DNA of 64,000 nt, taken from Desulfobacula sp964636495. Lineage in GTDB: Bacteria > Desulfobacterota > Desulfobacteria > Desulfobacterales > Desulfobacteraceae. The DNA is taken from contig CAZWSL010000015.1 of NCBI GenBank assembly GCA_964636495.1, forward strand, positions 1 through 64,000, written 5' to 3'. Within the stretch, counting starts at the first letter, position 1. Each line of letters starts with the position of its first letter. The notes beneath the pieces were generated by a model, which saw only the letters and a program-made list of their open reading frames with translations, was not told the DNA's origin and did not search any database. The translations under genes were made by a program, and so were the position numbers. This document shows positions 34,882 through 43,249 of the stretch, one piece after another.

Positions 34882-36531
34882 ATGAAACAGCGGTATTTTG
34901 AAAAATGCTGCACGACCATAACATATCGTATGATTTTTTTATTGGCCACAGCTCTATTTCTTTCCTTTCAATCTGCTTTTGCATCTACACTGAATAATGA
35001 GGCTCCCGGACGGAAACTTGCAAAGCAGGCTGTTAAAGACAGTGTGAAGTGGACGACCACTGACCACTCCCAGCATGACATTTTAAAACAGAATTTCATA
35101 ACAGGAGAAGAAACTACCAAAGCATGTCTTTCATGTCACTCAATTGCTGCCGACCAATTCCATAAAACCATTCACTGGACATGGCTTGCTTCAGGAGATA
35201 AGAGTGATATTGAATATGGCAAGGCCGGATATTCAGTTAATACCTTTTGTCTTTCAGCTAATGCCATGGAAGACGAGGGTTGTATGAACTGTCACCCTGG
35301 ATGGAACAAAAAAGGCATAAAAGCTGAAATCAACTGTCTGCAATGCCACAACAACTCAGATTGTAATGTGTTTACAGCTTTTGCTGACATAAAAGCGTTT
35401 TTAGAAGATGGAGATCCAGAAACCAATGAAATAATCCCGGACATCCAGGAAGAGATTAAAGATGCGACTACAGGAGTAGGTTTACCAACCAGAGCAAGTT
35501 GTGGAAGCTGTCATTTTTACGGTGGCGGCGGCGATGGTGTAAAGCATGGTGATCTTGATTCATCTCTAACCAAACCCAGCAGAGAACTTGATGTCCATAT
35601 GGGAATTGATGGTGAAAATTTTTCATGTACCAGATGCCACACTACAGTTGATCACAATATTGCAGGTAGAATTTACACAAATCCTGCTGTTTCAAAACGG
35701 GAAAGCCTGCTCGATGATGATATGGCACCGAAAATCACCTGTGTTTCATGTCACAGCAGTGCGCCCCATAAAAATGATACAAAAATGAATGATCATACAG
35801 ATGTGGTCTCCTGCCAGGCATGTCATATTCCCACATATGCAAGAGAACTTCCTACTCAGATGAGTTGGGACTGGACTACAGCAGGAAAACTGAAAGATGG
35901 CAAACCCTATCATGAAGAGGGTCCCCTGAGAAGACCGATTTACAAATCCATTAAAGGCAGTTTTACATGGGATAAAAATGTAGTTCCTGAATATAAGTGG
36001 TTTAATGGTTCTTTAAAAAGTATCACTGTAAAAGATACCATTAATCCTGGCCAGGTTGTAAAAGTAAGCTGTCCCGTGGGAGCAGAATCTGATCTCCCTT
36101 CCCTTATATACCCCTTTAAAATTCACAGGGGAATACAGCCCTATGATAAAATCAATAAAACGCTGGCAGCACCCATGCTTTCAGGGAAAAACGGATTCTG
36201 GACAACCTTTGACATGAATGATGCGATTAAACTGGGACATGAAGTTCTCGGGATTCCATATTCTGGTGAATTTGATTATGTGGAAACAGCCTATGCTTTT
36301 CCCATCACCCATATGGTCGCGCCCAAAGAAAATGTGGTACAGTGTATTGAGTGCCATACCAGGGAAGGTGGAAGAATGGCTGCAATAAGTGGGGTCTTTA
36401 TTCCGGGAAGAGATATTTCCAGTATGATTAACAATATCGGAATGCTGGTAATATTTGGAACCCTGGGTGTGATCATTCTGCATGCCATCGGCAGAATAAT
36501 AACTGGCAAAAATGGCAGGAAGGAGGCATAA
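34882..36531 (+). CDS. Octahaem cytochrome c, tetrathionate reductase family, membrane anchored
   Basis: A 549-residue exported cytochrome with eight CxxCH motifs (CLSCH, CMNCH, CLQCH, CGSCH, CTRCH, CVSCH, CQACH, CIECH), the count and spacing of the OTR family. It has an N-terminal signal (about residues 10-33) and a C-terminal membrane helix (MLVIFGTLGVIILHAIGRII). GGAG six bases before ATG 34882 decides that start over the ATG at 34870. It is a paralogue of the core of the 13-haem protein. The cytochrome b561 gene starts three bases after its stop, giving a quinol-to-octahaem reductase pair. Physiological substrate unknown; sulfur or nitrogen oxyanions are plausible. Confidence 0.87.
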   Translation: MKQRYFEKCCTTITYRMIFLLATALFLSFQSAFASTLNNEAPGRKLAKQAVKDSVKWTTTDHSQHDILKQNFITGEETTKACLSCHSIAADQFHKTIHWTWLASGDKSDIEYGKAGYSVNTFCLSANAMEDEGCMNCHPGWNKKGIKAEINCLQCHNNSDCNVFTAFADIKAFLEDGDPETNEIIPDIQEEIKDATTGVGLPTRASCGSCHFYGGGGDGVKHGDLDSSLTKPSRELDVHMGIDGENFSCTRCHTTVDHNIAGRIYTNPAVSKRESLLDDDMAPKITCVSCHSSAPHKNDTKMNDHTDVVSCQACHIPTYARELPTQMSWDWTTAGKLKDGKPYHEEGPLRRPIYKSIKGSFTWDKNVVPEYKWFNGSLKSITVKDTINPGQVVKVSCPVGAESDLPSLIYPFKIHRGIQPYDKINKTLAAPMLSGKNGFWTTFDMNDAIKLGHEVLGIPYSGEFDYVETAYAFPITHMVAPKENVVQCIECHTREGGRMAAISGVFIPGRDISSMINNIGMLVIFGTLGVIILHAIGRIITGKNGRKEA

Positions 36532-36534
36532 TCA

Positions 36535-37239
36535 ATGAACCAGAAAGTTGTTAAAACATATTTATTTACACGCTATGAAAGATTCTGGCACTGGCTGCAG
36601 ATGGTGCTGATTTTCACACTCCTCCTCACAGGTTTTGAAGTAAACGGTTTCTATTCGCTGATGGGATTTAAAAATGCAGTAGACATTCATAACTTTGCCG
36701 GCCTGACATGGCTGATAGCCTTTCTTGTTTTTGTCTTCTGGCTCTTTACAACCGGGGAATGGAGACAATACATACCCACTACCCAGAAACTGTTTTCAGT
36801 TGCACTCTATTATGCCTATGGAATTTTCAGGGGAGATGATCATCCTTATCCAAAAAGGAAAGAGGCAAAACATAATCCTCTTCAGAGATTAAGCTATCTT
36901 GGTCTTTCTGCAACACTTCTTCCGGTTCAGATGCTTACAGGCTTTTTATACTGGAGCTATAACTCCTGGGAAGAGTGGGGACTGACCTTTCTGAATCTTC
37001 AGGTTGTTGCGTTTATACACATTATAGTTGCGTTTGCCATACTTCAGTTTGTAATGATTCATGTATATTTGACCACAACGACGGGCCATACACCCTTAGC
37101 CCATATAAAAACCATGATAACAGGCTGGGAAGATCTTCCGGCTGATGAAACTGCTGAAGAGTGGGAAATCAGAAATTACAGAAATAAAATGGAACAGATT
37201 CAAGCTATCATTAAAAAAGACGACACTGTAAAACAGTAA
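36535..37239 (+). CDS. Cytochrome b561-type quinol oxidase subunit of module B
   Basis: A 234-residue membrane protein with four main helices and histidines placed for two b haems (RFWHWLQM, NFAGLTW preceded by D-I-H-N, and the late I-H-I-I-V and I-H-V-Y). It belongs to the di-haem cytochrome b family used by formate dehydrogenases, thiosulfate reductases and hydrogenases. Starting three bases after the octahaem gene, it should oxidise menaquinol and feed the anchored octahaem cytochrome. Module A uses an FeS plus NrfD pair for the same step. Confidence 0.85.
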   Translation: MNQKVVKTYLFTRYERFWHWLQMVLIFTLLLTGFEVNGFYSLMGFKNAVDIHNFAGLTWLIAFLVFVFWLFTTGEWRQYIPTTQKLFSVALYYAYGIFRGDDHPYPKRKEAKHNPLQRLSYLGLSATLLPVQMLTGFLYWSYNSWEEWGLTFLNLQVVAFIHIIVAFAILQFVMIHVYLTTTTGHTPLAHIKTMITGWEDLPADETAEEWEIRNYRNKMEQIQAIIKKDDTVKQ

Positions 37240-37256
37240 AAACAATTATCACCTGT

Positions 37257-37303
37257 AAAACTCCGGTATCCCTGTTATCAGCAGACCGGAATACCGGAGT
37301 TTT
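37257..37303 (+). terminator. Terminator of module B
   Basis: AAAACTCCGGTAT and ATACCGGAGTTTT form a 13-bp perfect stem ending in T residues, 18 bases after the cytochrome b561 stop. Confidence 0.8.
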
Positions 37304-37378
37304 CTACCTTGCCCTAGAGATACACTATTGTATCATCCTGGACATTATTTGATACATATCTTTAATAAATCAGAAAAT

Positions 37379-37426
37379 AATAATATAAAATTTTATATAA
37401 AAACAAATAATATAAAATTTTATATA
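37379..37426. repeat. Two 21-bp direct repeats of a palindrome upstream of cydAB
   Basis: Two identical 21-base copies (37379-37399 and 37406-37426) start 27 bases apart, and each contains the symmetric core TATAAAATTTTATA. They lie about 85-130 bases upstream of the sigma-54 promoter at 37510, the normal distance for enhancer sites, so they may bind a dimeric activator. A further dyad TGTATC/GATACA lies at 37329-37356. The remainder of 37304-37509 shows nothing else. Confidence 0.5.
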
Positions 37427-37509
37427 TGGTGTCTATTTAAGGCTATACAGTCCGGCCGCATATAACTTATCCTTTCAGAACGACTCTCTCATTAAACAAA
37501 ATCATCAAA

Positions 37510-37525
37510 TGGCATATTGTTTGCA
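37510..37525 (+). promoter_or_regulatory. Sigma-54 promoter of the cytochrome bd operon
   Basis: TGGCATATTGTTTGCA has the exact GG-N10-GC spacing and near-consensus -24 and -12 boxes. It is 78 bases before the DUF4492 gene. This would place cytochrome bd under an activator, rather than under the Fnr/Arc-type control known from enterobacteria. Confidence 0.75.
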
Positions 37526-37602
37526 GGTTTGTAACAGAGATATACTTGAGACATAAATCAAATTAAAAACATATTAAAACATTTATTTTGAGTGAAATTT
37601 AT

Positions 37603-37884
37603 ATGCTGAAAAACATCTTCAATACTCAGAACAGAAAAGTAATCAACTCTGCAAAAAAAGTTTATGCCTTCTATTATGATGGATTTAAAGGAATGGTTCT
37701 TGGCAGAAAACTATGGAAAATTATCTTTATAAAACTCTTTATCATGTTTGCCATATTAAAAGTTTTTTTCTTTCCTGATTTTCTGAACACACACTTTCAA
37801 ACCAATGAAGAAAAATCAAACTATGTTCTTGAACAGATAACAAAAAACACCTCTTTGATTTCAGAAGAGGAGTTAAATAAATAA
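37603..37884 (+). CDS. DUF4492 protein linked to cytochrome bd
   Basis: A 93-residue protein with one strong transmembrane helix (IIFIKLFIMFAILKVFFFP) preceded by YYDGFKGMVLGRKLW. This matches DUF4492, a small membrane family usually encoded just before cydAB in anaerobes. Role unknown; an assembly or accessory subunit of cytochrome bd is likely from context. I use ATG 37603, since the longer frame begins with TTG without a ribosome site. cydA follows 35 bases later. Confidence 0.75.
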   Translation: MLKNIFNTQNRKVINSAKKVYAFYYDGFKGMVLGRKLWKIIFIKLFIMFAILKVFFFPDFLNTHFQTNEEKSNYVLEQITKNTSLISEEELNK

Positions 37885-37919
37885 AACCAATCGTTATAAA
37901 ACAGGAGGAGTGGAAAAAA

Positions 37920-39455
37920 ATGATTGATATTGATTTAAATGTAGTGAACTGGGCAAGGGCGCAATTTGCACTGACTGCCATGTATCACTGGATTTTTGTA
38001 CCCTTAACCCTGGGCCTCTCTTTTTTATGTGCCTTTTTTGAATCAATTTATGTCCGTACAGGAAATAAAGAGTGGCGTAACCTTACAAAATTCTGGATGA
38101 CCCTTTTTGGAATCAACTTTGCAATCGGTGTTGCAACCGGAATTATTCTTGAATTTGAATTTGGAACAAACTGGTCAAATTATTCATGGGTAGTTGGTGA
38201 TATTTTTGGAGCGCCTCTTGCAATTGAAGGAATTTTTGCTTTTTTCCTTGAAGCAACGTTTTTTGCTGTCATGTTTTTCGGGTGGAACAGGGTATCAAAA
38301 AATTTCCATCTTTTTTCAACATGGATGGTGGCAATAGGTTCAAATCTTTCAGCTGTGTGGATACTCGTGGCAAATGGATGGATGCAGAATCCGGTTGGGA
38401 TGGTTTTCAACCCTGAGACTGCACGGTTCGAAATGCAGAGTTTTTTTGAAGTTGTTTTCAACCCTGTTGCTGTTTCAAAATTCACCCACACTTCAAGCTC
38501 GGGCTTTCTACTCTCTTCTCTGTTTGTAATAACTGTCTCCTGCTGGTTCCTTATAAAAGGACGACACATTCAAATGGCGAAAAAATCCATTGCTGTAGCT
38601 TCTGTATTTGGTCTGATTGCCTCTGCCTATGTCGGATTCACAGGTGACGAGGCTGCATATGAGGTTGCCCAGGTTCAACCAATGAAACTGGCTGCCATTG
38701 AAGGACTGTATGAAGGAGAAACAAATGCCGGTATTGTGGCAGCAGGCATTTTACGATCCGACAAGGAACCCGGTGACGGCAAAGACCCCTATATTGTAAA
38801 AATTGAAATTCCGTTTCTGCTCTCCCTTCTTGCCAACCGCTCATTCGGATCATTTGTGCCGGGAATAGATGACCTGGTTTACGGTAATGAGGAGCAGGGC
38901 ATAGAGAGTACTGCTTCAAAAATTGTCAAGGGGAAAAAGGCTGTTAATGATCTGGCTGATTTTAAAAATGCGCGCAAAGATAAAAATGTAACACAGGCAG
39001 CCCTCTCTTTGCAGAAATTTAGAGAAAACCAGGAATATATGGGATATGGTTATCTCAACTCACCTGAAGAATCAGTTCCCCCTGTTGCTTTATCTTATTA
39101 TGCTTTCCATATTATGGTGGCACTGGGTACACTGTTCCCATTTCTTTTTGCAGCTTTTCTCTATTTCATATATAAAGACACACTCACCCAGCAGAAGTGG
39201 TTACTGCCCATTGGACTGATCTCAGCTCTGCTGGGATTCATAGCTTCGCAGTCTGGATGGATTGTAGCTGAAGTCGGGCGCCAGCCATGGGCGATTAACG
39301 GTCTTCTGCCCGTTAAGATGTCAGCAACCAACCTTTCAGCAAGTAACGTGCAGATTACTTTTTTCATGTTTCTCGGATTATTTACGATTCTGCTCATTGC
39401 TGAAATAACGATCATGCTAAAGCAGATATCCATAGGACCAAAGGAGGAGAATTAA
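37920..39455 (+). CDS. cydA: Cytochrome bd quinol oxidase subunit I
   Basis: A 511-residue integral membrane subunit with about nine helices. Family marks are the N-terminal AMYHWIFVPLTLG with the haem-ligand His, EFGTNWSNYSWVVGDIFGAPLAIEG, the KFTHTSSSGFLL His, and GWIVAEVGRQPW near the C-terminus. The quinol-binding Q loop (about residues 240-345) is of the short type. With CydB it reduces oxygen to water at high affinity; in a strict anaerobe this protects the cell from oxygen. GGAGGAG precedes the start. Confidence 0.95.
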   Translation: MIDIDLNVVNWARAQFALTAMYHWIFVPLTLGLSFLCAFFESIYVRTGNKEWRNLTKFWMTLFGINFAIGVATGIILEFEFGTNWSNYSWVVGDIFGAPLAIEGIFAFFLEATFFAVMFFGWNRVSKNFHLFSTWMVAIGSNLSAVWILVANGWMQNPVGMVFNPETARFEMQSFFEVVFNPVAVSKFTHTSSSGFLLSSLFVITVSCWFLIKGRHIQMAKKSIAVASVFGLIASAYVGFTGDEAAYEVAQVQPMKLAAIEGLYEGETNAGIVAAGILRSDKEPGDGKDPYIVKIEIPFLLSLLANRSFGSFVPGIDDLVYGNEEQGIESTASKIVKGKKAVNDLADFKNARKDKNVTQAALSLQKFRENQEYMGYGYLNSPEESVPPVALSYYAFHIMVALGTLFPFLFAAFLYFIYKDTLTQQKWLLPIGLISALLGFIASQSGWIVAEVGRQPWAINGLLPVKMSATNLSASNVQITFFMFLGLFTILLIAEITIMLKQISIGPKEEN

Positions 39456-39456
39456 A

Positions 39457-40605
39457 ATGTTTTCAAATCTTGACTATGCAACCTTGCAGCAGCTCTGGTG
39501 GCTTATATGTTCAGTTGTTGGTGCACTTTTCCTGTTTCTCACATTTGTCCAGGGAGGACAGACGCTTCTGTGGCAGGTTGCCAAAACTGATCTTGAAAAA
39601 AACCTGGTGGTAACCTCACTGGGTCGCAAATGGGAATTGCCCTTCACAACACTGGTTCTATTTGGGGGGGCTCTGTTTGCATCTTTTCCCAAATTTTATG
39701 CAACCAGTTTTGGCGGAGCCTACTGGGTATGGATACTCATCCTTTTTTCATTCATTGTTCAGGCAGTCAGCTATGAATACCGCAAAAAACCCAACAATTT
39801 TCTGGGATCAGGCACTTATGAATTTTTCTTACTGTTAAATGGAACAGTCGGTATTCTGCTTATCGGCGCCGCAGTCGGTACTTTTTATACAGGTTCCAAC
39901 TTTACACTGGACATGTACAACAGGGTGACCTGGGACTACACGCTGTTCGGTATTAATCTGAGAGGCCTGGAAGCAGCTTTCTCTCTTTTCAATCTGAGTC
40001 TTGGCTTATTTCTTGTATTCAACGCAAGGGTACTGGGTTCACAATATCTGTTGAACAGTATAGATCTGTCTGAAACTTCAGATCTTGAATCAAGGCTTCG
40101 CAACTCAAACCTGAAAAATTTTCTTATTGCCCTGCCCTTTTTGCTCTATGTGGTTATCAGCATCCTTTTCAGAAAAGGATTTGGCGTTGATGATGCCGGT
40201 ACTGTTTCTCTTGTCTCTTCCAAGTATCTATCCAACCTTCTTGCCATGCCGCATTTTCTGATTTTGCTGCTGACAGGAATTATTCTCGTCCTGTATGGTG
40301 TTCTTGCAACCTCATTTAAAGAGAGCAGCAGAGGGATCTGGTTCAGCGGAATCGGTACAATATTCGTAGGTCTTGTCGTTTTATGCCTGCCTGCATATAA
40401 CAACACTTCATTTTATCCGTCAAAACTTGACCTCCAGTCAAGTCTTACGATCTATAATTCATCTTCAAGTGTATTTACACTGACAACAATGACCTATGTT
40501 GCATTAGGCATACCTTTTGTTCTTGGCTATATTATTTATGTATGGAAACTTATGGATTCCAAAAAGCTGACAAAAGATGAAGTAACAAACGAAGAATCAT
40601 ATTAA
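39457..40605 (+). CDS. cydB: Cytochrome bd quinol oxidase subunit II
   Basis: A 382-residue membrane protein with about nine helices (LQQLWWLICSVVGALFLFLTFVQGGQTLL at the N-terminus is typical of CydB). It starts one base after the cydA stop and is followed by a small peptide gene with its own good ribosome site. It pairs with CydA in the bd oxidase. Confidence 0.94.
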   Translation: MFSNLDYATLQQLWWLICSVVGALFLFLTFVQGGQTLLWQVAKTDLEKNLVVTSLGRKWELPFTTLVLFGGALFASFPKFYATSFGGAYWVWILILFSFIVQAVSYEYRKKPNNFLGSGTYEFFLLLNGTVGILLIGAAVGTFYTGSNFTLDMYNRVTWDYTLFGINLRGLEAAFSLFNLSLGLFLVFNARVLGSQYLLNSIDLSETSDLESRLRNSNLKNFLIALPFLLYVVISILFRKGFGVDDAGTVSLVSSKYLSNLLAMPHFLILLLTGIILVLYGVLATSFKESSRGIWFSGIGTIFVGLVVLCLPAYNNTSFYPSKLDLQSSLTIYNSSSSVFTLTTMTYVALGIPFVLGYIIYVWKLMDSKKLTKDEVTNEESY

Positions 40606-40619
40606 GGAGATTACAGAAA

Positions 40620-40715
40620 ATGATGAATGCATTTCTTTTAATACTTTATATAGTCATAATAGCTGCATCATACAAATGTGCAGTTTTTACACTTGAAAAA
40701 ACAAAACTTCTATAA
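40620..40715 (+). CDS. 31-residue CydX-like membrane peptide
   Basis: A short frame right after cydB with a strong AAGGAG site nine bases before the ATG. The product MMNAFLLILYIVIIAASYKC is one transmembrane helix followed by a short tail ending LEKTKLL. Position and size match the CydX/CydH class of small bd-oxidase subunits, although the sequence is not recognisably CydX. Likely an accessory subunit of this oxidase. Confidence 0.6.
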   Translation: MMNAFLLILYIVIIAASYKCAVFTLEKTKLL

Positions 40716-40803
40716 TGAAAAACAATTTATACTTTTAAATTGACCATTTATGGTATATTATCATCAGTCGTGATAAACAATAAATTTAAAGGAGAGATAA
40801 AAA

Positions 40804-40962
40804 ATGGATAAATATGTATGCGGACCATGTGGATATGTTTATGACCCTGCAGAAGGTGATCCTGATAATGGTATTGATCCCGGAACAAGTTTTGAAGATC
40901 TTCCGGATGATTGGGAATGCCCGATATGCGGTGCTGAAAAAGATGATTTTGATAAAGAATAA
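40804..40962 (+). CDS. Rubredoxin
   Basis: A 52-residue rubredoxin with the two iron-binding pairs CGPCGY near residue 6 and CPICGA near 39, plus the usual YDPAEGDPDNGI and DDWECP. AAAGGAG precedes the ATG. The one-electron carrier probably serves the rubredoxin:oxygen oxidoreductase and other enzymes of this region. It follows the cyd operon by 88 bases; a terminator is downstream. Confidence 0.95.
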   Translation: MDKYVCGPCGYVYDPAEGDPDNGIDPGTSFEDLPDDWECPICGAEKDDFDKE

Positions 40963-41044
40963 ATTCTGACAATCTGAATATTTCACGTATCAAATCAACT
41001 GTTATTCATAACCATTTCAGTTACACTTTCAAGTAAACAATCAG

Positions 41045-41077
41045 AAGGGCGGGTTAATCATATCCTGCCCTTTCTTT
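41045..41077 (+). terminator. Terminator after rubredoxin
   Basis: AAGGGCGGG and CCTGCCCTT arms form a stem with one mismatch, followed by a T-rich run, about 80 bases after the rubredoxin stop. Confidence 0.65.
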
Positions 41078-41095
41078 TTAACCAGTGAGTATTGT

Positions 41096-41908
41096 ATGCC
41101 CCTTTCTGTTGTAGACCTTTACACAAAAATATTACCGAGAACCAATTGCAAAGAATGTGGATTTTCAACCTGCATTGCTTTTGCAGGGATGGTTGTCTCT
41201 GAAATGCATCCCTTAAAAAACTGCCCTCATATTCATCCTGATGTTTTAAAATCAGCTCAGATGGAACTTGATGAACAGTATAAACAGGGCAAGTGGCTTA
41301 AAAAAGATATGGCACAGGAGGCACTTGCCTATGCAAAACAGAAGACTGCATTCATGAAGCATGAGGACATTGCACTGCGGGTCAGCGGTGAGGTTGTTAC
41401 GGTTGAAAATGTGGATCAGATTAAACTGCCATACTTTAATAAACATATCTTTATAAGCAGTGACAGAGTAGTTGATGATTCAGGAGATGAGCTCAGCCGG
41501 AATGAACAGACTTTTGTGTATATCCATATCGCCCGGGGAGGAATAAAAAAACCAACCGGAAATATGAAAAGTTTTAAAGAGTTTCCCAATACAATTTCAA
41601 AAGTGGTTTCAATGGAAAACTATGTGGAAAAGCCTCTTCAAAAAACATTTTCATCCAGAGTGGACAAACTAAAGCGTGCGTGTGAAAAAATAGGAGGCAG
41701 AAATGTGAGTCTGCAGTATGAATCATCTGATATTGCTTTTATGTTTTCCGTATTTCCCAAAATCCCTGTCTCGCTTTTATTCTGGGATCAGGGAGACGGT
41801 TTTGATGCAGAGGCAAAATTACTATTTGATGAAACAATAATTGAACACCTTGATATAGAATCAATTGTTTTTTTAAGCGAACATCTATGTCAACGGCTGA
41901 TTTCTTAA
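41096..41908 (+). CDS. FeS-domain plus DUF3786 protein
   Basis: A 270-residue cytoplasmic protein. Residues 1-45 carry the four-cysteine FeS-binding pattern NCKECGFSTC...CPH, as in the small subunit of corrinoid FeS proteins (CFeSP/AcsC-type domain). The rest matches DUF3786, whose function is unknown. It may be involved in C1 or corrinoid metabolism, or in iron-sulfur handling. It lies alone on the plus strand after the rubredoxin terminator; its stop codon meets a decayed frame on the other strand. Confidence 0.72.
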   Translation: MPLSVVDLYTKILPRTNCKECGFSTCIAFAGMVVSEMHPLKNCPHIHPDVLKSAQMELDEQYKQGKWLKKDMAQEALAYAKQKTAFMKHEDIALRVSGEVVTVENVDQIKLPYFNKHIFISSDRVVDDSGDELSRNEQTFVYIHIARGGIKKPTGNMKSFKEFPNTISKVVSMENYVEKPLQKTFSSRVDKLKRACEKIGGRNVSLQYESSDIAFMFSVFPKIPVSLLFWDQGDGFDAEAKLLFDETIIEHLDIESIVFLSEHLCQRLIS

Positions 41909-42105
41909 GATTCAGCCAGATGAAACAGGAGAGCGTCTGATATATTCAGCTCCGCCATTTTGATACCTGCGGTGTCCGATTCGAATTTTTTGAAAGCGCC
42001 TGACTTAAGCGCCACTTCAAGCATTATTCTGATACTGCCTCCCTTTTTATCTCCAGTGATCTCATACTCATCACCCTCTCCGCCTGCAACTTCATCTATA
42101 ATTAT
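41905..42105 (-). pseudogene. Decayed minus-strand coding remnant
   Basis: A 66-codon open stretch between stops translates to protein-like sequence (DEVAGGEGDEYEITGDKKGG, followed by S-I-R-I-M-L-E-V-A-L-K) ending just before the gene on the other strand. It has no start codon in its first half and a TAA directly upstream, so it looks like the end of a broken gene. I do not recognise the family. Confidence 0.35.
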
Positions 42106-42124
42106 TTATCTCAATTTTTTCCTG

Positions 42125-43228
42125 TCAGCATTTCTGATGCTGGCCACTGTTATGACTGAAAAACAGAGTCAGGGTAATAAATGCATATCCGATAACTGCG
42201 AGGACGGCAAAAAGAGGATAAAAAATTCCAAGAGGTGCAAGCACTATTGCTGTCAGCCAGTGGATACCGATCAAGGTTAAAGAGTGCATTTTTATAGGAA
42301 AATCACCAAAACGGCAGATAATAGCCAGTCCGCAAAGGTTCCATCCGTACAGAGATGCAAACACATGCATGTGCAACAGCCATTTTGTTTTTACAGGCTC
42401 ATAACCCTCCTGCATCTGAAAACAGATATATATAATACCTGAAATTGCTGTAAAAATTAAAAATCCTATTCCTGAAGTTAAAAACAGTTTCTGCTGGATT
42501 TTTTCTGCAAATTTTGTGTAGAGCATGAATACTGAAAGTACTGCAGTAAACAATGCCGCTGTTATAAAAATCTGTGGTATGAACTTTTCAAATAAAATAA
42601 AAATAAAGAATATAATCACACCAAGGGTAATGGTCCAGAAGCAGACCTCCATTACCATTTTTGCCGATGTCTTTTCCAGTTTTTCCAGCATTCCAAAAAC
42701 CAGGGAGAGTGTAATCAGAGAGAGTGGGAAAGAGAAACCCAGAAAAAATGTGTTTAAGGTGAGCATTCTCATGGTAACAAGTTTAAAATATTCCTGATTT
42801 AAAATCACTAGGCTTGCCATTACAATACCAATGGAAAGACAGAGGAGTGATGCTTGATGAAATTTCTGTGACATTGATTCATCGGTTTTAAAAAAACCGA
42901 AAGGAAAAAAGGAGAATTTTTTAATGCGTACGCTTTCCACAAGAGTAAAAAGGAGTATGGAAACAGCAATTGTAACAAGATAAACTTCAAGAAATGCAGA
43001 AAAAGCATATATCAGTGACCCGGCAAAAAATAAAGCAGTGGTTTTTGAAACAGCCTCTTTTTTTTCTGTGTAGTACAGGAGAATACTCCCGCCTGTACAA
43101 AGATTAAAAAGAAAAATGTGAAGCCTCTCAAAACTATATTTCTCCAAAGGGAAATAGATATGGATAAATCCGAAACAGAGTGCAATTATCATTAATATCG
43201 AAAAAAATATTTTCAGTTTAATATTCAT
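42125..43228 (-). CDS. Polytopic membrane protein of unknown function
   Basis: A 367-residue protein with about ten to twelve predicted transmembrane helices. A conserved-looking stretch LLHMHVFASLYGWNLCGLAI near residue 295 carries a histidine pair in a helix, reminiscent of NnrS or haem-copper oxidase-like proteins, but the resemblance is weak. It is 21 bases downstream of the epimerase gene on the same strand and may share its transcript. No enzymatic motif is visible. Confidence 0.5.
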   Translation of the reverse strand: MNIKLKIFFSILMIIALCFGFIHIYFPLEKYSFERLHIFLFNLCTGGSILLYYTEKKEAVSKTTALFFAGSLIYAFSAFLEVYLVTIAVSILLFTLVESVRIKKFSFFPFGFFKTDESMSQKFHQASLLCLSIGIVMASLVILNQEYFKLVTMRMLTLNTFFLGFSFPLSLITLSLVFGMLEKLEKTSAKMVMEVCFWTITLGVIIFFIFILFEKFIPQIFITAALFTAVLSVFMLYTKFAEKIQQKLFLTSGIGFLIFTAISGIIYICFQMQEGYEPVKTKWLLHMHVFASLYGWNLCGLAIICRFGDFPIKMHSLTLIGIHWLTAIVLAPLGIFYPLFAVLAVIGYAFITLTLFFSHNSGQHQKC

Positions 43229-43249
43229 TTTAATCCAAACTCACAATTT

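Noticed and set aside
41960..42280. 106-codon plus-strand frame
   Set aside because: It overlaps the end of the minus-strand membrane protein gene, lacks a ribosome site and reads as low-complexity shadow sequence.
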